Part shown: positions 48,120 through 60,329 of the stretch, piece after piece | How positions within the stretch are numbered: position 1 is the stretch's first letter | Layout of the letters: every line of letters starts with the position of its first letter | Assembly (NCBI RefSeq): GCF_013388255.1 | Contig: NZ_CP058215.1 | Span: 620,001 to 684,000 of the forward strand | From: Methanolobus zinderi | Lineage (GTDB): Archaea > Halobacteriota > Methanosarcinia > Methanosarcinales > Methanosarcinaceae | Length of the DNA: 64,000 nt | Direction of reading: 5' to 3' | Translations under genes and position numbers: made by a program | Notes under the pieces: model-generated | The model's database searches: none | What the model saw: only the letters and a program-made list of their open reading frames with translations | Told to the model about the DNA's origin: nothing

Positions 48120-50312
48120 TTACTGACTCAGGAAGTCAGATGCCTGTGGAAGCTCCTTCTTCAATCCCTTTCTCTCTCTTATGGAACCGACAATCTCGCT
48201 GTTCAGGTTTGCCGGCAATGTGTCAAATCCTGCGAACTCGGTACTCCACATCGCGCGTCCCTCGGTTGCGGACCTGATGTCTCCTGCGAAACCGAACAAC
48301 TCTGCTACAGGTGCCTTGGACTCTATGATGGTCATGTCACCCTCTGCTGTCATGTTGATGATGATTCCACGACGTCCCTGGATCTCCTTGGTAGCTCCGC
48401 CCATCTGTTCCTGGGGTACCTGGATGAATACCTTCTGGTATGGTTCAAGGAGTGTGTCATCTGCCATGAGCATTGCAGCCTGGATTGCCTGCCTTGATGC
48501 AGGGATTACCTGTGCAGGTCCTCTGTGTACCGCATCTTCGTGAAGCTTGGCATCGACCAGTTTGACCTTTACGCCCATACATGGCTCTCTTGAGAGAGGT
48601 CCTGCCTTCATTACCTCTACGAATCCTTCAAGAATGAGTTCCATGGTTTCGTTCAGGTGCTGGATACCCTTGGTCATATCGAGGTAAATATTACTCTCGT
48701 AGATATCGACTATGCCCTTAGCTTCATCTTTATCCATGCCGGCTTCCATGAGCTTCTCTCTGCGCTCGAGTTCCGGCATGCGCATTGAAACCTCTCCACT
48801 GCGGATGAGTTTCCTGACATCTTCCTCGAGTGGTTCGACGATAACGTAGAATCTGTTGTGCCTGTTTGGTGATTTACCTTCAACAGGACCTACTCCACTG
48901 CGTATGGTTTCACGATATACTACGATCGGCGGGGTTGTTGTGATCTCAACGTTCTTGTCACGCTGGATCCTGTGGCCGATGACCTCAAGGTGAAGTTCAC
49001 CCATACCTGCCATCAGGTGCTCGCCGGTCTCTTCATTAAGTGTGATACTGAGTGTGGGGTCTTCCTTTGCTACCTGTCTGAGTACGTCTACAAGCTTTGG
49101 AAGGTCCTTCATGTGCTTTGCTTCCACAGCTACTGTAACTACAGGTTCGCTGGCGTGTGTAATACTCTCGAACGGTGTCATTCCTTCAAGGGTGGTTACT
49201 GTTGAACCGACGATAGCGTCCTTAAGACCTGTTACTGCTGCAATGTTACCTGCAGGGATGTTCTCCACTTCGATCCTTTCCGGACCCATGAAGATACCTA
49301 CCTGCTGGATCCTGTTCTTCTTTGCAGCACCTGATACGAACACTTCCATACCACGTGAGAGTGAACCACTGAACAGTCTTCCGGTTGCGACTTCTCCTGC
49401 GTGTGGGTCCATTGAGATGTCTGTGACCATGAACGCAAGGTCTCCTTCATCATCAGCATTCTTCATGGACTGTCCGATCTCGGATTTCCTGTCACCGTGC
49501 CAGATTACGCTGACCCTGTCTTCCTGTGCCTGGATCGGGCTTGGAAGGAACCTGATGACCATGTCGTTAACTGCTTCATGAAGCGGGCATTTCTCAGCCA
49601 GTGACTTCATGTCCTCGTCACGACAGAAATTGTAAACATCATTGAAACTGATGCCGGTCTTCTGCATCATAGGGACACTGATAGCCCAGTTGTACAGAGC
49701 TGAACCGAATGCGACAGTACCTTCTGCTGCGTCGACCCTCCATCCTGCCTTGTAGCGCTCTTCGTTCATTCCCTTGATGAGCTTGTTCACGTGATCGATC
49801 AGCTTACCGAGCCTGATCTGCATCTCCTGTGAATCGACCTTGAGCTCATTGATGAGACGGTCTACCTTGTTGATGAACAGTACTGGTTTTACGTGCTCCT
49901 TGAGTGCCTGTCTGAGTACGGTCTCGGTCTGTGGCATCGTACCTTCTACTGCATCGATAACCACTACTGCTCCGTCCACAGCACGCATTGCACGTGTTAC
50001 GTCACCACCGAAGTCTACGTGACCCGGTGTGTCGATAAGGTTGATGAGGTAGTCATCTCCATCGAACTCGTGCACCATGGATACGTTGGACGAGTCGATT
50101 GTAATACCTCTTTCCTGTTCCTCTTCATCTGAGTCCATGAAGAGCTGCCTGCCTGCAAGTTCCTTTGAGATCATGCCGGCACCGGCGAGGATATTATCTG
50201 ATAATGTGGTCTTACCGTGGTCAATATGTGCAACAATACCTATGTTACGAATCATTTCTGGTTCTTTCATAAGCGCTGTGACACGCTCAACCATCTTCTT
50301 TCTTCTACCCAT
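48120..50312 (-). CDS. fusA: Translation elongation factor EF-2
   Basis: The 730-residue GTPase has [28 protein letters not shown] and NKVDR and five EF-G-like domains. The likely diphthamide histidine is in DAVHRGPAQ near 600. It translocates the ribosome. Upstream is S7, downstream EF-1 alpha. Confidence 0.97.
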   Translation of the reverse strand: MGRRKKMVERVTALMKEPEMIRNIGIVAHIDHGKTTLSDNILAGAGMISKELAGRQLFMDSDEEEQERGITIDSSNVSMVHEFDGDDYLINLIDTPGHVDFGGDVTRAMRAVDGAVVVIDAVEGTMPQTETVLRQALKEHVKPVLFINKVDRLINELKVDSQEMQIRLGKLIDHVNKLIKGMNEERYKAGWRVDAAEGTVAFGSALYNWAISVPMMQKTGISFNDVYNFCRDEDMKSLAEKCPLHEAVNDMVIRFLPSPIQAQEDRVSVIWHGDRKSEIGQSMKNADDEGDLAFMVTDISMDPHAGEVATGRLFSGSLSRGMEVFVSGAAKKNRIQQVGIFMGPERIEVENIPAGNIAAVTGLKDAIVGSTVTTLEGMTPFESITHASEPVVTVAVEAKHMKDLPKLVDVLRQVAKEDPTLSITLNEETGEHLMAGMGELHLEVIGHRIQRDKNVEITTTPPIVVYRETIRSGVGPVEGKSPNRHNRFYVIVEPLEEDVRKLIRSGEVSMRMPELERREKLMEAGMDKDEAKGIVDIYESNIYLDMTKGIQHLNETMELILEGFVEVMKAGPLSREPCMGVKVKLVDAKLHEDAVHRGPAQVIPASRQAIQAAMLMADDTLLEPYQKVFIQVPQEQMGGATKEIQGRRGIIINMTAEGDMTIIESKAPVAELFGFAGDIRSATEGRAMWSTEFAGFDTLPANLNSEIVGSIRERKGLKKELPQASDFLSQ

Positions 50313-50356
50313 GTTAATTACCTGAATCTAGTTTTGCCTGAAATAAAAGATCAGCG

Positions 50357-50917
50357 TTAACGTGCTGCCTTTGCTACTCTTTCCTTTGCATCTTTCCTGT
50401 TGATCGAGAAGCACTTGGCATCGCGGTTTGAAGCAGCGATAAGCTCTGATGCAAGGCAGGAGGCTGCACTCTTTCTTGATTTGTAAGATGCCTGGTTGGC
50501 ACCCATTGTAATATATCTAAGTGCAGTGTCCACACGCCTCTGTGATGATGTGTCTACCGCCTTTGGTACGGATATACCACCGTACTTGAGCCTGACGACC
50601 TCTTCTCTTGGTCCCGCGTTGGCAATAGCCTCCACAAGTACCTGTACAGGATTCTTCTCTGTCTTTGAGTTAATGATGTCAAAGGCCTCGTCAACTATCC
50701 TGAGTGCGGTCTGCTTCTGGCCTGTGTTCTGCTCATTGCGCATTACATTGTTCACCAGACGCTCGACAATGGATATGTCGGACTTGTTGAACTGCTGCCT
50801 GGCATGCTTTCCATTGCTGTGCGGAAGGATCACAGGGTCTAAGTTCACATAGCTCTTGATTCCCTGATCTGCGACTTCGACCTCTGCGAAATCCCATTTG
50901 CCGAATAACTTGATCAT
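50357..50917 (-). CDS. rpsG: 30S ribosomal protein S7 (uS7)
   Basis: The 186-residue protein has [21 protein letters not shown] and the conserved [24 protein letters not shown]. It initiates small-subunit assembly. It lies 5 nt after S12. Confidence 0.96.
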   Translation of the reverse strand: MIKLFGKWDFAEVEVADQGIKSYVNLDPVILPHSNGKHARQQFNKSDISIVERLVNNVMRNEQNTGQKQTALRIVDEAFDIINSKTEKNPVQVLVEAIANAGPREEVVRLKYGGISVPKAVDTSSQRRVDTALRYITMGANQASYKSRKSAASCLASELIAASNRDAKCFSINRKDAKERVAKAAR

Positions 50918-50922
50918 ATGAA

Positions 50923-51351
50923 TTATCTCCTTGGTTTTTCTTTGCGGCCGATGACCATCTCATTGAGGGATACGTTGTTCACTTCGATGACCTTGAAACG
51001 TACGCCGGGGATATCACCCTTTGCACCACCCATGCGGCCACCAATCCTTTCGACTGTGACCTCATCGTGCTCATCAATGAAGTTAATGGCACCGTCTCCA
51101 GGGCAGAAAGCTGTTGCCTGACGACCGTTCTTGATCAATTGTATTCTTACACATTTCCTGATAGCCGAGTTCGGCTGTTTTGCTTCTACACCCACTTTCT
51201 CAAGCACGATGCCCCTTCCCTGAGGTGCTCCTCCGAGAGGGTCAGCTTTAACGTCAAGACCCAGTGCACGTCTGTTATATCTGGGGTCCTTCCACCTTGC
51301 ATTCTTGCGAACGCGCTTGAGGGTGTGAGCTGCATATTTTCCATTTGGCAT
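50923..51351 (-). CDS. rpsL: 30S ribosomal protein S12 (uS12)
   Basis: The 142-residue decoding-centre protein has [18 protein letters not shown] and [17 protein letters not shown]-like residues and ends GRKEKPRR. It heads the S12-S7-EF2-EF1A-S10 part of the operon, after NusA-like and L30e. Confidence 0.97.
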   Translation of the reverse strand: MPNGKYAAHTLKRVRKNARWKDPRYNRRALGLDVKADPLGGAPQGRGIVLEKVGVEAKQPNSAIRKCVRIQLIKNGRQATAFCPGDGAINFIDEHDEVTVERIGGRMGGAKGDIPGVRFKVIEVNNVSLNEMVIGRKEKPRR

Positions 51352-51399
51352 TAATTATGTCCTCCGATTATGTATTATTGTGAGTTGGCTTTGCAATTA

Positions 51400-51834
51400 T
51401 CATTGCAGGATAACGTCATCTATATCATGATGCCTTTTAGCAACAAGCTTGACCTTTTCTATATTCTTTCCATTCCGTCCAATGGCAAGCCCCTTGTCCT
51501 TATTGGATACTTCTACATAAGCTAATCGCTTGTTGTTCCGGTTCACGATATTGACTGATTTAACAGTTACCGGGCCGAATGCATTTTTGATGAATGTGAC
51601 AGGTTCTTCTGAGTATTCTACAAGATCGATATGCTTATCCACAGTTTTTTTCATCCGGTTTATGTGATCCCCGTTCTTTCCGATGGCAGCACCCATGTCG
51701 CCTGCCTTGATCACGTATATTATGCGTCCGTCATCGATTATACAATCCCTGACAGTTGCTCCGGTCAGTTTTTCAAATAATGCGATATATCTGATCCCTT
51801 CTGTAGACAGCTTGATCTCACTCAAGTAAGGCAA
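51400..51834 (-). CDS. nusA: Archaeal NusA-like KH protein
   Basis: The 144-residue protein has two KH domains (GAAIGKNGDHINRMKKTVDK near 68-87; GLAIGRNGKNIEKVKLVAKRHH near 113-134) with the GxxG loops. It likely binds RNA during transcription. Between L30e and S12 in the standard position. Confidence 0.94.
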   Translation of the reverse strand: MPYLSEIKLSTEGIRYIALFEKLTGATVRDCIIDDGRIIYVIKAGDMGAAIGKNGDHINRMKKTVDKHIDLVEYSEEPVTFIKNAFGPVTVKSVNIVNRNNKRLAYVEVSNKDKGLAIGRNGKNIEKVKLVAKRHHDIDDVILQ

Positions 51835-51841
51835 CTCCCTT

Positions 51842-52129
51842 TTATGATGCAGCTAATATGTCAGATTCGCCACTGTCAAGAATGGCCATTGCTGCAATGA
51901 TGAAAGGTTTACCGCATGCAGGTCCGAGTTCAGTGCCGGGGCCCGGGTAATTCAGTACAGGTACGTTTGTACTCTCAACTTTCTCTCTTATTTCCTGCGG
52001 ACAGTTAGCCGCAAGTACTACCATCTTCGCTTCATTCTTCTCAGCAGCATCAACGGTCCGGTTAGAGCCGATAATGACCTTTCCGGTCCTGATGACCTTG
52101 ATAAGTGCTTTATCAATGTTAATATCCAT
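51842..52129 (-). CDS. rpl30e: 50S ribosomal protein L30e (eL30)
   Basis: The 95-residue protein has [30 protein letters not shown], the L7Ae/L30e fold. It follows rpoA'' as usual in archaea. Confidence 0.95.
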   Translation of the reverse strand: MDINIDKALIKVIRTGKVIIGSNRTVDAAEKNEAKMVVLAANCPQEIREKVESTNVPVLNYPGPGTELGPACGKPFIIAAMAILDSGESDILAAS

Positions 52130-52228
52130 TTACATCAACTCATTTATAATCAATTTGAGATTTGTATTCTAATAAATGATTCCTTATATGTACTTTCTGG
52201 TTGTTCTTCCCAAGTTACATCATATTGT

Positions 52229-53371
52229 TTACCTGGAAATTAAGTGTACGTCGCCTGTACCGAGCTTAATAGGCTGTCCGACAATGATGTTCTCGGTCAC
52301 ACCGTTGAGCTCGTCCCTGTCACCGCGCATTCCCGCATCAAGCAGGTGATTGACAGTGACCTCGAAAGCAGCACGTGCGAACACACTGGCCTTCTCTCCG
52401 GAAATTCCGTGCCTTCCGATCTGCTTAACTTCACCGTCGGAACACATGATATCGGATACAAGCATTATGTGTCTGATGTCAACAGTAAGACCCTGCTCCG
52501 AAAGTGTGTTGGTTGCTTCGGTGATGATCGCATTCCTTGCGGCCTCGATGCCGAATACATCATAGATCTCACCGATGTTATTGGTGTACGTTCTTGTGAC
52601 ATCCACGCCCTCGATCTGGAGGACATCCTTTAGCTGTGAACCCTCGGTATAAAGGGTGTACTCCTCGCCATCCTTTCTGATAACTACCCTCTTGATACCT
52701 TCGATACCCTTGAGAGTTATATTGTGGATATTCTTTGCAAGCTGCAGAAGTTCCCTGTATGAAGGGGAATTCGGTGTCAGTATGATCTGGTTCTGGACAT
52801 TTTCGGAAATCGTTACCATGACATCCAGTGAATCCCTGAGCTTGTCAGCGATATCATCAGCTGTGAGGGACCTGTGCATGAGTGTCTTCTCGTGCAGGTC
52901 GATGATAAGCTGCATGTTTGCAAGGTCAGTTGTGATATCTGCAAGGTGCTCGATATGTGTTGCCTCTATCTCCCATGCAAGCACACGTGCCATGTCCCTG
53001 TCAGTGGCATAGCCTTCTTCCAGTGCGATGGTCATCATCGGTGTGCTTGGCTGCTTTCTTGCATCCACGATCTCAATAAGACGGGGCAGTCCGAGTGTAA
53101 CGTTAATCTCGGCCACACCCGCGTAGTGGAAAGTACGCATGGTCATCTGTGTACCCGGCTCACCTATGGACTGTGCGGATACTACTCCCACAGCTTCACA
53201 TGGCTCCACACAGGCATACTCATAGCTGGCCATGAGGCGCTCGATAATATCCTCGAGCTCCTTCTTGGTTACACCGACCTTGATGGCATCTTCTCTCAGG
53301 GTCTTCTTAATATTCATAGGCAGATCCAATGGTTCGATCATTGAATCGATCGTAGCTTCACTGATGCTCAT
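52229..53371 (-). CDS. rpoA2: RNA polymerase subunit A''
   Basis: The 380-residue C-terminal part of the largest subunit contains [23 protein letters not shown] (trigger-loop region) and [13 protein letters not shown]. The split from A' is normal in archaea; only one base separates the genes. Confidence 0.97.
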   Translation of the reverse strand: MSISEATIDSMIEPLDLPMNIKKTLREDAIKVGVTKKELEDIIERLMASYEYACVEPCEAVGVVSAQSIGEPGTQMTMRTFHYAGVAEINVTLGLPRLIEIVDARKQPSTPMMTIALEEGYATDRDMARVLAWEIEATHIEHLADITTDLANMQLIIDLHEKTLMHRSLTADDIADKLRDSLDVMVTISENVQNQIILTPNSPSYRELLQLAKNIHNITLKGIEGIKRVVIRKDGEEYTLYTEGSQLKDVLQIEGVDVTRTYTNNIGEIYDVFGIEAARNAIITEATNTLSEQGLTVDIRHIMLVSDIMCSDGEVKQIGRHGISGEKASVFARAAFEVTVNHLLDAGMRGDRDELNGVTENIIVGQPIKLGTGDVHLISR

Positions 53372-53372
53372 C

Positions 53373-56015
53373 TTATACCACCTCTCTTCCTGTCACCATC
53401 TTGACAAGATGGTGGACTGCTTCCGGCTTGCTGTAATCACTCTTTGTGGAGTCTATACCATCCTCTCCATACTTGAACTGTACAACAACACCACGGGTCT
53501 CGCGCACTGAACCGTCATACTGTACTTCAAGATCCTGCAATGCGTTTACAAGTCTTCTCTGGAGGTAACCTGACTGTGATGTACGGACCGCAGTATCCAC
53601 AAGACCTTCACGACCACCGATTGCGTGGAAGAAGTATTCGGTCGGGTTCAGGCCGCTCTTATAGCTGGCCTTTACGAAACCGTGTGCGTCTGCTCCAAGG
53701 TCACCCTTGTCAAAGTGCGGAAGTGTCCTTCCCGAGTAACCTCTCCTTATCCTTTCACCACGAACCGCCTGTTGTCCTACACAGGCTGCCATCTGGGTAA
53801 GGTTAAGCATTGAACCCCTTGCACCTGACTTTGCCATCAGTACAGCAGAGTTCTCAAGACCAAGCTGCTGACCTGCAATGTTACCGGTCTGGTCCCTAGC
53901 CTTACCAAGTTCCTGCATGATCTTCATTTCAATTGTTTCCTCAAGGGTACGTCCCGGCAGTGGCTCAAGCTCCTTTGCCTCATAGGCTTCGATGAGTTTT
54001 GCGACTCTCTCTTCAGCTTCATTCAGGAGATTTGAGATCTGGACCTTTGCAGTGTGTGGAATGTCTTCATCACTGATACCGAAACTAAGTCCGGTCTTCA
54101 TCACTCCTCGGATCGCAAGCCTTGTGAAGTCATCTACGAACTTGGCGCCGGCCTCGGAACCGTATTCCTTCATGACCTTATCAAGGACCTTGCCCTTGAA
54201 AGCACCGATTGCCTGCTCGTCAATGGTACCCTGGAGCATCTCTCCATCCTCTATGACAACATAGGCATCATATTCGCAATCCTTTTTCTTGCATGTCTCA
54301 CACTTGAAACATGCCTGTGCAGGGAACTCCAGATAGAGTCCCTTCGGAAGGATCTGGCTGAAGATCTGTTTACCGTTCCACAGCGGTTCACCGCTTTCTG
54401 AATAGCTTGCAGGGTCCGGCAGGTCTCTGATATCGGATTTTCTGAGCAGCTCAAGCGCTGCGGTCTTTGTGATCGCGTTCTCGTTCCTTGTAAGCAGGAA
54501 AAGTCCTGAGATGTGGTCATGTATACCGCCGATGATCGGACCTCCGAAACGCGGAGATAGAATGTTCTCCTGAACCTGCATGAGAATACTGGCTTCAGCC
54601 CTTGATTCCTCGGTCTGGAGAACGTGCATGTTCATCTCGTCACCGTCAAAGTCAGCGTTGTATGGCGGGCATACGGCAGGGTTGAGCCTGAATGTCTTGA
54701 ATGGAAGTACCTTGACCCTGTGAGCCATGATACTCATCTTGTGCAGGGATGGCTGCCTGTTGAACAGAACAATGTCCCCGTCCATGAGCTGTCTTTCCAC
54801 TGTCCAGCCGACTTCCACTTTCTCGGCAAGCTCTTCCTTATTGATCTCGGAAACCCTGATACGCCTTCCGTCATCACGTATGACATAGTTGGCACCCGGA
54901 TGGACCTCGTTTCCTCTTGAGACATACATGCGTAAAAGCTCGATGTTCCTGGTAGTCACTCTTTCGGGTATTGTCATCTGTCTTGCAACCTCGAAAGGTA
55001 CTCCTACCTCGTTGATACTGAGATTCGGTTCGGGTGATACTACGGTACGTGCGGAGAAATTCACACGCTTACCTGAAAGACTTCCCCTGAACCTTCCTTC
55101 CTTACCTTTAAGACGCTGGGTGAGGGTCTTAAGTGGCCTTCCGGATCTGTGTCTTGCAGGTGGTACGCCGGATACCTCGTTGTCAAAGAAAGTTGTTACG
55201 TGGTACTGCAGGAGTTCCCACAGGTCCTCAATGATCAACTGTGGAGCACCAGCATCACGGTTCTCCTGGAATCTCTGGTTGATACGTATAATGTCCACAA
55301 GCTTGTGGGTGAGGTCGTCCTCACTGCGCTGGCCAGATTCGAGTGTAATGGATGGCCTGACTGTGACAGGTGGTACCGGAAGTACGGTAAGCACCATCCA
55401 CTCCGGCCTTGCGCTTGAAGGGTCCATTCCAAGTACCTTTACATCCTCGTCCGGGATGTTCTCGAACCTGTCCCTTATCTCGGTCGGGGTCAGCTTGTGC
55501 CCGTCCTCTATATAATCACTGGGTTTCTCGAACTTAATCTCCTTCTGCTCAGCAGAACAGTAAGGGCAGACCTTTGTCTTGCGGGCTTCCTTGAATACCT
55601 CGTTCACGATGTCGTCCGGAAGATGTCCCATTTCCCTGGAATTGTCCAGCTGTGCAAGGAATTCATCCTTCTTGCCGGCTTCCAGAAGCAGTCTGCTACA
55701 GTTGTGGCAGATGGAACGCAGGCTCTTACGGATGGTCTTGTTGAATCCCACGTGGATCACAGGAGCAACAAGCTCGATATGTCCGAAGTGACCCGGACAC
55801 TCGCCTGCACGGCTTCCGCACGTCTTACATTTAAGACCCGGGTCAATGACTCCAAGCCTGAGGTCCATGAGTCCCATGTCAATTGGATATCCGTCATCAT
55901 CATAGGTATCTGCAGTGATGATGGATGTGACACTCATTTTCCTTACTTCGCGAGGTGATAACAAACCGAATTTGATAGCACCGACTCTTTTTGGAATTGA
56001 TGGCAGATCTTTCAT
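53373..56015 (-). CDS. rpoA1: RNA polymerase subunit A'
   Basis: This 880-residue subunit has the catalytic [13 protein letters not shown] (magnesium-binding aspartates), zinc-binding [20 protein letters not shown] and bridge-helix [14 protein letters not shown]-like sequence ([19 protein letters not shown]). Typical archaeal A'. Confidence 0.98.
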   Translation of the reverse strand: MKDLPSIPKRVGAIKFGLLSPREVRKMSVTSIITADTYDDDGYPIDMGLMDLRLGVIDPGLKCKTCGSRAGECPGHFGHIELVAPVIHVGFNKTIRKSLRSICHNCSRLLLEAGKKDEFLAQLDNSREMGHLPDDIVNEVFKEARKTKVCPYCSAEQKEIKFEKPSDYIEDGHKLTPTEIRDRFENIPDEDVKVLGMDPSSARPEWMVLTVLPVPPVTVRPSITLESGQRSEDDLTHKLVDIIRINQRFQENRDAGAPQLIIEDLWELLQYHVTTFFDNEVSGVPPARHRSGRPLKTLTQRLKGKEGRFRGSLSGKRVNFSARTVVSPEPNLSINEVGVPFEVARQMTIPERVTTRNIELLRMYVSRGNEVHPGANYVIRDDGRRIRVSEINKEELAEKVEVGWTVERQLMDGDIVLFNRQPSLHKMSIMAHRVKVLPFKTFRLNPAVCPPYNADFDGDEMNMHVLQTEESRAEASILMQVQENILSPRFGGPIIGGIHDHISGLFLLTRNENAITKTAALELLRKSDIRDLPDPASYSESGEPLWNGKQIFSQILPKGLYLEFPAQACFKCETCKKKDCEYDAYVVIEDGEMLQGTIDEQAIGAFKGKVLDKVMKEYGSEAGAKFVDDFTRLAIRGVMKTGLSFGISDEDIPHTAKVQISNLLNEAEERVAKLIEAYEAKELEPLPGRTLEETIEMKIMQELGKARDQTGNIAGQQLGLENSAVLMAKSGARGSMLNLTQMAACVGQQAVRGERIRRGYSGRTLPHFDKGDLGADAHGFVKASYKSGLNPTEYFFHAIGGREGLVDTAVRTSQSGYLQRRLVNALQDLEVQYDGSVRETRGVVVQFKYGEDGIDSTKSDYSKPEAVHHLVKMVTGREVV

Positions 56016-56026
56016 TTCATATCACC

Positions 56027-57847
56027 TCACACCGCGTCCTCGAGCTGCAGCCTGGGAGCCACACCAAGGGACTTGATCTCATCGAGTAGTAATTTGAATG
56101 CATAGCTCATTTCCACCGGATGGATATCAGTCTCAGCACCACAGTTCGAACAATATCTTACATTCCTCTTCCTGTCGAACGTGGCGATCATTCCACAGTG
56201 GCCGCATACAAGCTCAACCACCTTGTCCGATTCATCCAGTAATCTTTCCTTCAATGTCATTGCAGCACCATGGCCGATAAGCACATCACGCTCCATTTCT
56301 CCGAAACGCAGACCTCCTTCACGGGCACGTCCTTCGGTTGGCTGGCGTGTAAGCACCTGTACCGGACCACGGGACCTTGCGTGCATCTTTGATGCAACCA
56401 TGTGGTGCAGTTTCTGGTAAAGGATAACTCCTACAAACACATCGGCCTGGATCTTCTTTCCGGTCACTCCGTCAAAGAATACTTCCTTGCCTGTGTGTGC
56501 GAATCCCTGTTCCCTGAGTCCTGCACGCAGGTCATCCTCATACTCTCCTGAGAATGCTGTTGCGTTGATACGTCTTCCTTCCATGGAACCGACCTTGCCA
56601 CCGATCATCTCAAGCACGTGACCCACGGTCATACGTGAAGGGATTGCGTGTGGATTGATTACAAGATCAGGAACCATTCCTTTCTCAGTGAACGGCATGT
56701 CATTATATGGTACGATAAGTCCGATGACTCCTTTCTGTCCGTGTCTGGATGCGAACTTGTCGCCGATCTCAGGAATTCTCTGGTCTCTTATCTTTACTTT
56801 TGCAAGTCTGGTACCGTTGATGGATTCTGTGAGCAGTACGGTATCGACGATACCCTTCTCGTTGGAACGCATGGTAATTGCACTTTCCCTGCGCTGCTCT
56901 ACGGTGATACCGAAGTCCGACTGTTCCTCAAGGAAACGCGGGGGACTTGTCTTTCCGATAAGCACATCATTTGGTCCGACGACTGTTTCGGGGTTTACGA
57001 GACCGTCGACATCGAGGTTTGCATAGGCTTCGGGGCTTCGTGCACCTCTGAACTCAGAGTCGGGGATCTCGAACTTGTCTTCCTGTCCACCGGGGTATCT
57101 TCTTTCCTCACCCTCAAATGTCCTCAGGAAGTGGCTTCTTCCAAGACCTCTCTCAATGGAACCCTTGTTGAAGACCAGTGCATCCTCAATGTTGTGTCCT
57201 TCGTAGGACATGACTGCAACGACAAAGTTCTGTCCTGCAGGTCTTTCGTCAAAATGAATAGCCTCACATGTCTGTGTCCTTACCATTGCCTTCTGTGGAT
57301 AGTGCAGAAGGTGTGCACGGGTGTCCGGTCTGAGCTTAGTGTTGGATGTGGACACACCGATACACTGCTTTACCATCGCAGCACCCATTGTGTTACGTGG
57401 TGATGCATTGTGTTCTGGATAAGGTACCATCCCGGTACATATTCCCAGCATCAGGCCGGGGTTTATCTCCAGATGGGTATGGTTTTCAGTGACATCTTCT
57501 CCATAGAGGCCAATGAATGCATTTTCTTCTTCCTCGGAATCCAGATACTCGATCTTACCTTCGCTGAGAAGCTCATCAAAAGTCAGTTCTCCAAGAGCGA
57601 TCTGTTCCTGTTCTTCCTGGCTTACAAGTGACTTCCCGTCCTCGACAACGATAAGAGGCCTTCTTGCACGACCCATGTCCGAGTTGATTATCACCTCGTG
57701 AATATCCTCATACAGGGTCACGTTGATCTGGCTGGAGATCAGCCCTTCTCTGCGCTGCTTCCTGATGCTTTCCACCAGTTCTACAGGATCTGTGTGTGTT
57801 CCCACAAGTTCTCCGTTAAGGAACACTTTAGCCTCATTCATCGACAT
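56027..57847 (-). CDS. rpoB1: RNA polymerase subunit B' (C-terminal part of B)
   Basis: The 606-residue subunit contains [18 protein letters not shown]-like sequence ([12 protein letters not shown]), [11 protein letters not shown] and the zinc site [23 protein letters not shown]. The split B is normal in many methanogens. It overlaps rpoB'' by 14 nt. Confidence 0.97.
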   Translation of the reverse strand: MSMNEAKVFLNGELVGTHTDPVELVESIRKQRREGLISSQINVTLYEDIHEVIINSDMGRARRPLIVVEDGKSLVSQEEQEQIALGELTFDELLSEGKIEYLDSEEEENAFIGLYGEDVTENHTHLEINPGLMLGICTGMVPYPEHNASPRNTMGAAMVKQCIGVSTSNTKLRPDTRAHLLHYPQKAMVRTQTCEAIHFDERPAGQNFVVAVMSYEGHNIEDALVFNKGSIERGLGRSHFLRTFEGEERRYPGGQEDKFEIPDSEFRGARSPEAYANLDVDGLVNPETVVGPNDVLIGKTSPPRFLEEQSDFGITVEQRRESAITMRSNEKGIVDTVLLTESINGTRLAKVKIRDQRIPEIGDKFASRHGQKGVIGLIVPYNDMPFTEKGMVPDLVINPHAIPSRMTVGHVLEMIGGKVGSMEGRRINATAFSGEYEDDLRAGLREQGFAHTGKEVFFDGVTGKKIQADVFVGVILYQKLHHMVASKMHARSRGPVQVLTRQPTEGRAREGGLRFGEMERDVLIGHGAAMTLKERLLDESDKVVELVCGHCGMIATFDRKRNVRYCSNCGAETDIHPVEMSYAFKLLLDEIKSLGVAPRLQLEDAV

Positions 57848-59510
57848 TGCCTCCTATACTGTCATCGAGTGTATCTGAATAGTTCGCATACCCCAGCGGT
57901 TCTGAACTTTTTTCCTCTTCTTGTTCCGCAGGCTGGATATTGTCAAGTTCTTCAATGTAGTCTTCAAGTTCCCCGTCGTAGCCCGGCAGCTTCATACTTG
58001 TGGAATGCAGTTTGGTCGGTACGACGCTCAGATCATATAATATGTTCTTAATGACTCTGTCATCATCGGTACCTGTGGAAAGCTCCACCATCTGCGCAAA
58101 GTTCTTGACCAGTCCACAGTTAGGACCTTCAGGGGTTTCCGAGGGACATAGCCTTCCCCATTGTGTCGGGTGCAGGTCACGGGCCTCGAAGTGTGGCTGT
58201 GCCCTTGAGAGCGGGGAGATTACACGCCTCAGGTGTGACAGTGTTGAAATGTAGTCGGTCCTGTCAAGAAGCTGTGACACACCTGTCCTGCCACCTACCC
58301 AATTTCCGGTTGCAAGCGGGTGCTGTAATCTGTCAGTAAGCACATCTGCCCTTACAAGGGTGATAACATTTAGCTCACGGTTTCTCATATTTGCTCTTTC
58401 AAGCTGATACTTTACATCACGGGAAAGTCTGTTGAAAGCAACCCTGAAAAGATCCTCCATCAGGTCTCCTGTGAGCTTCAGTCTCTTGTTGGAATAGTGG
58501 TCCTTGTCATCCTCTGTCCTCTTTCCAAGGGCAAGTTCGAAACATGACTCGGCCATCCTTCCCAGGAAATTCGCCTTTGCCACTCTGTTCACGGGTTCGT
58601 TTCCAAGGTGTGGCAGGAGATATCTGTCGATCACGTAATTGGCACGCTTTATCTGGTAGTCCCTTGCCTGTCCGGAGGCCACACGGGAACCTATCTTCTC
58701 CATGGCTTCCTCCATGGTATCGACTTCTGCCTCTTCAAGGTTCTCGAACATGAACTTCATGATCTCGGGGTCGGTGGATACGATCTTTACCAGATCCTCG
58801 TCAGTCTCAACACCGAGCGCCCTCATGAGTGTGATAAAATTGACACGTCCTGATATGGACGGGAATGATACCTCCAGCAGTGACTTTCTTCCTCTTTCCA
58901 CAACAACAAGTGCTCTGTATCCTCTCCTCTGGGAGAATACCTTTGCAACCTCTATGGTGTCACCGTATCTTTCTCCGAATTCGGTGAGGATCTTGTTCGG
59001 AGCAAGGTCCTCGAGCGTCATGACCACACGCTCGGTTCCGTTAACGATGAAATATCCTCCGGGGTCAAGGGGGTCTTCTCCGAACTTGACCATCTCTTCA
59101 TCTGTAATGTCCTGCAGGTTACAGATATTGGACTTTATCATAACCGGGAGCTGTCCGATCTTTGCTTTCTGTGGTTCCTTTTCCTCTTCACCTTCGACCA
59201 CACTCATCTGTAGGTAAAGCGGAGCGGAATATGAGAGGTTCCTGAGCCTGGCTTCGTTCGGATAGAGTCTTTCGATGGCTCCGTCAGCCTCTTTTACAAT
59301 AGGGTTCTCTACCCTGATCTTGCCCAGCTTGATATATGTATCTTCAAGGTCCGTCTCAATTATTTTCTGTTCATCGATTATTTTCTGAAGCCCGCTCTCC
59401 AGAAACTTGTTGTAGGAATCGATGTGATGTTGCACGATCTTATCTTTCGTGAAAAATGAGTTCGCAATCTGTCCTTTACTTAACGCTATGATAGCACCCT
59501 CTTTATGCAA
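57834..59510 (-). CDS. rpoB2: RNA polymerase subunit B'' (N-terminal part of B)
   Basis: The 558-residue subunit has [22 protein letters not shown] and [20 protein letters not shown]. The start is TTG 59510 with no ribosome site; a GAGGG lies just downstream of it, so the true N-terminus is uncertain by a few residues. Confidence 0.95.
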   Translation of the reverse strand: MHKEGAIIALSKGQIANSFFTKDKIVQHHIDSYNKFLESGLQKIIDEQKIIETDLEDTYIKLGKIRVENPIVKEADGAIERLYPNEARLRNLSYSAPLYLQMSVVEGEEEKEPQKAKIGQLPVMIKSNICNLQDITDEEMVKFGEDPLDPGGYFIVNGTERVVMTLEDLAPNKILTEFGERYGDTIEVAKVFSQRRGYRALVVVERGRKSLLEVSFPSISGRVNFITLMRALGVETDEDLVKIVSTDPEIMKFMFENLEEAEVDTMEEAMEKIGSRVASGQARDYQIKRANYVIDRYLLPHLGNEPVNRVAKANFLGRMAESCFELALGKRTEDDKDHYSNKRLKLTGDLMEDLFRVAFNRLSRDVKYQLERANMRNRELNVITLVRADVLTDRLQHPLATGNWVGGRTGVSQLLDRTDYISTLSHLRRVISPLSRAQPHFEARDLHPTQWGRLCPSETPEGPNCGLVKNFAQMVELSTGTDDDRVIKNILYDLSVVPTKLHSTSMKLPGYDGELEDYIEELDNIQPAEQEEEKSSEPLGYANYSDTLDDSIGGNVDE

Positions 59511-59575
59511 TTAATGGTATAATGAAAAAAACATGGTGAAATGTCCTTGTGCGCTTGTGAAATGCATCTATGATC

Positions 59576-59812
59576 TCAAGCAATGACAAGTCGATAATAA
59601 TACGCTTCCCCGGCGGTCTGGCTGTTTCGGGTAATCTTTACAACTTCCCCTGCCTGTGCTCCTATCTCCTGGATTACAGGGTCATCAACTTTGATCTTTG
59701 GAAGCTGTTCTTTCCCGATATTGTACATTTTTAAAACAGTTTTTAAATCTTCTTCCGACATGATCTCATGTTTCGGGATTAACTCATGGTCGAGCAGGCT
59801 AAACTTTCTCAC
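59576..59812 (-). CDS. rpoH: RNA polymerase subunit H
   Basis: The 78-residue protein has HELIPKHEIMSEEDLKTVL and PVIQEIGAQAGEVVKITRNS, archaeal RpoH/eukaryal Rpb5 C-terminal domain. First gene of the RNA polymerase operon. Confidence 0.96.
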   Translation of the reverse strand: MRKFSLLDHELIPKHEIMSEEDLKTVLKMYNIGKEQLPKIKVDDPVIQEIGAQAGEVVKITRNSQTAGEAYYYRLVIA

Positions 59813-59860
59813 TTATTCTCCTCCCTCAAAAATGTGAACGTGAACACTCCTCGCAAAAAG

Positions 59861-59937
59861 TGGCGGGCTCGTAGGGATTTGAACCCTAGGCCGTCTGGTT
59901 AAAAGCCAGACGCTCTGCCTGACTGAGCTACGAGCCC
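59861..59937 (-). tRNA. tRNA-Lys (anticodon TTT)
   Basis: The reverse strand gives acceptor GGGCTCG/CGAGCCC, a D arm, anticodon stem TCTGG/CCAGA with loop CTTTTAA (anticodon TTT), and T arm TAGGG TTCAAAT CCCTA. Discriminator G and encoded CCA follow (59861-59863). It lies 48 nt before rpoH on the same strand and may share its promoter. Confidence 0.94.
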
Positions 59938-60293
59938 ATTGTGGTTTGTGTGGTTTTTGCTGGAGGTACTGCACGTCCTTTCTTCGGTGTAGCGGTGACA
60001 AAAGGAATCCATGGTATAAATACCTTGTGGGAACCTTGGTCTTTGCTGACATCTGCATCCTGTAAAGCTATCTGACTATTTATATTTATTTGTTTTGTAT
60101 TTTATTTATATCAGAATAAATAATTAAATCTCATAATGTATATATATGATTAGTCAGGCTTTTTATACAGTTGACAGGAATTCTCTTTCTCAATTGCTAC
60201 AACCGCGCTCCTACTTAACGTTTACCTTAGTTAAGGCTGATGGTCAGAAAAAGACATGGCAGTGATACTCATACTTATTCGATCTGATTATGA
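59938..60293. other. Gap upstream of tRNA-Lys/rpoH and downstream of ahcY
   Basis: GGTATTTATACC on the minus strand (about 60013-60024) is a box-A candidate for the tRNA-Lys/rpoH transcript. The inverted repeat CTTAAC-N10-GTTAAG lies at 60214-60235. I see no convincing gene; a weak C/D-box-like arrangement near 60236-60290 is not reliable. Confidence 0.4.
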
Positions 60294-60329
60294 GTAAAAA
60301 AGAGAATGTATGCGGCTTATGTGCCGCAT
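60294..60329 (-). terminator. Intrinsic-like terminator overlapping the ahcY stop
   Basis: On the minus strand ATGCGGC pairs with GCCGCAT around ACATAA (60310-60329), which includes the TAA stop, followed by a run of T (about 60297-60302). Confidence 0.55.

Noticed and set aside
52244-53344. Long plus-strand frames opposite rpoA''
   Set aside because: Antisense shadows of a highly conserved gene with no start signals or domains.
59813-60058. 81-codon reverse frame covering tRNA-Lys
   Set aside because: It reads across the whole tRNA and its composition is tRNA-derived; no ribosome site or domain.
60236-60292. C/D-box-like guide RNA (TGATGG ... TGATAC ... CTGA)
   Set aside because: The C box is degenerate, no D' box is present, and flanking pairing is weak.
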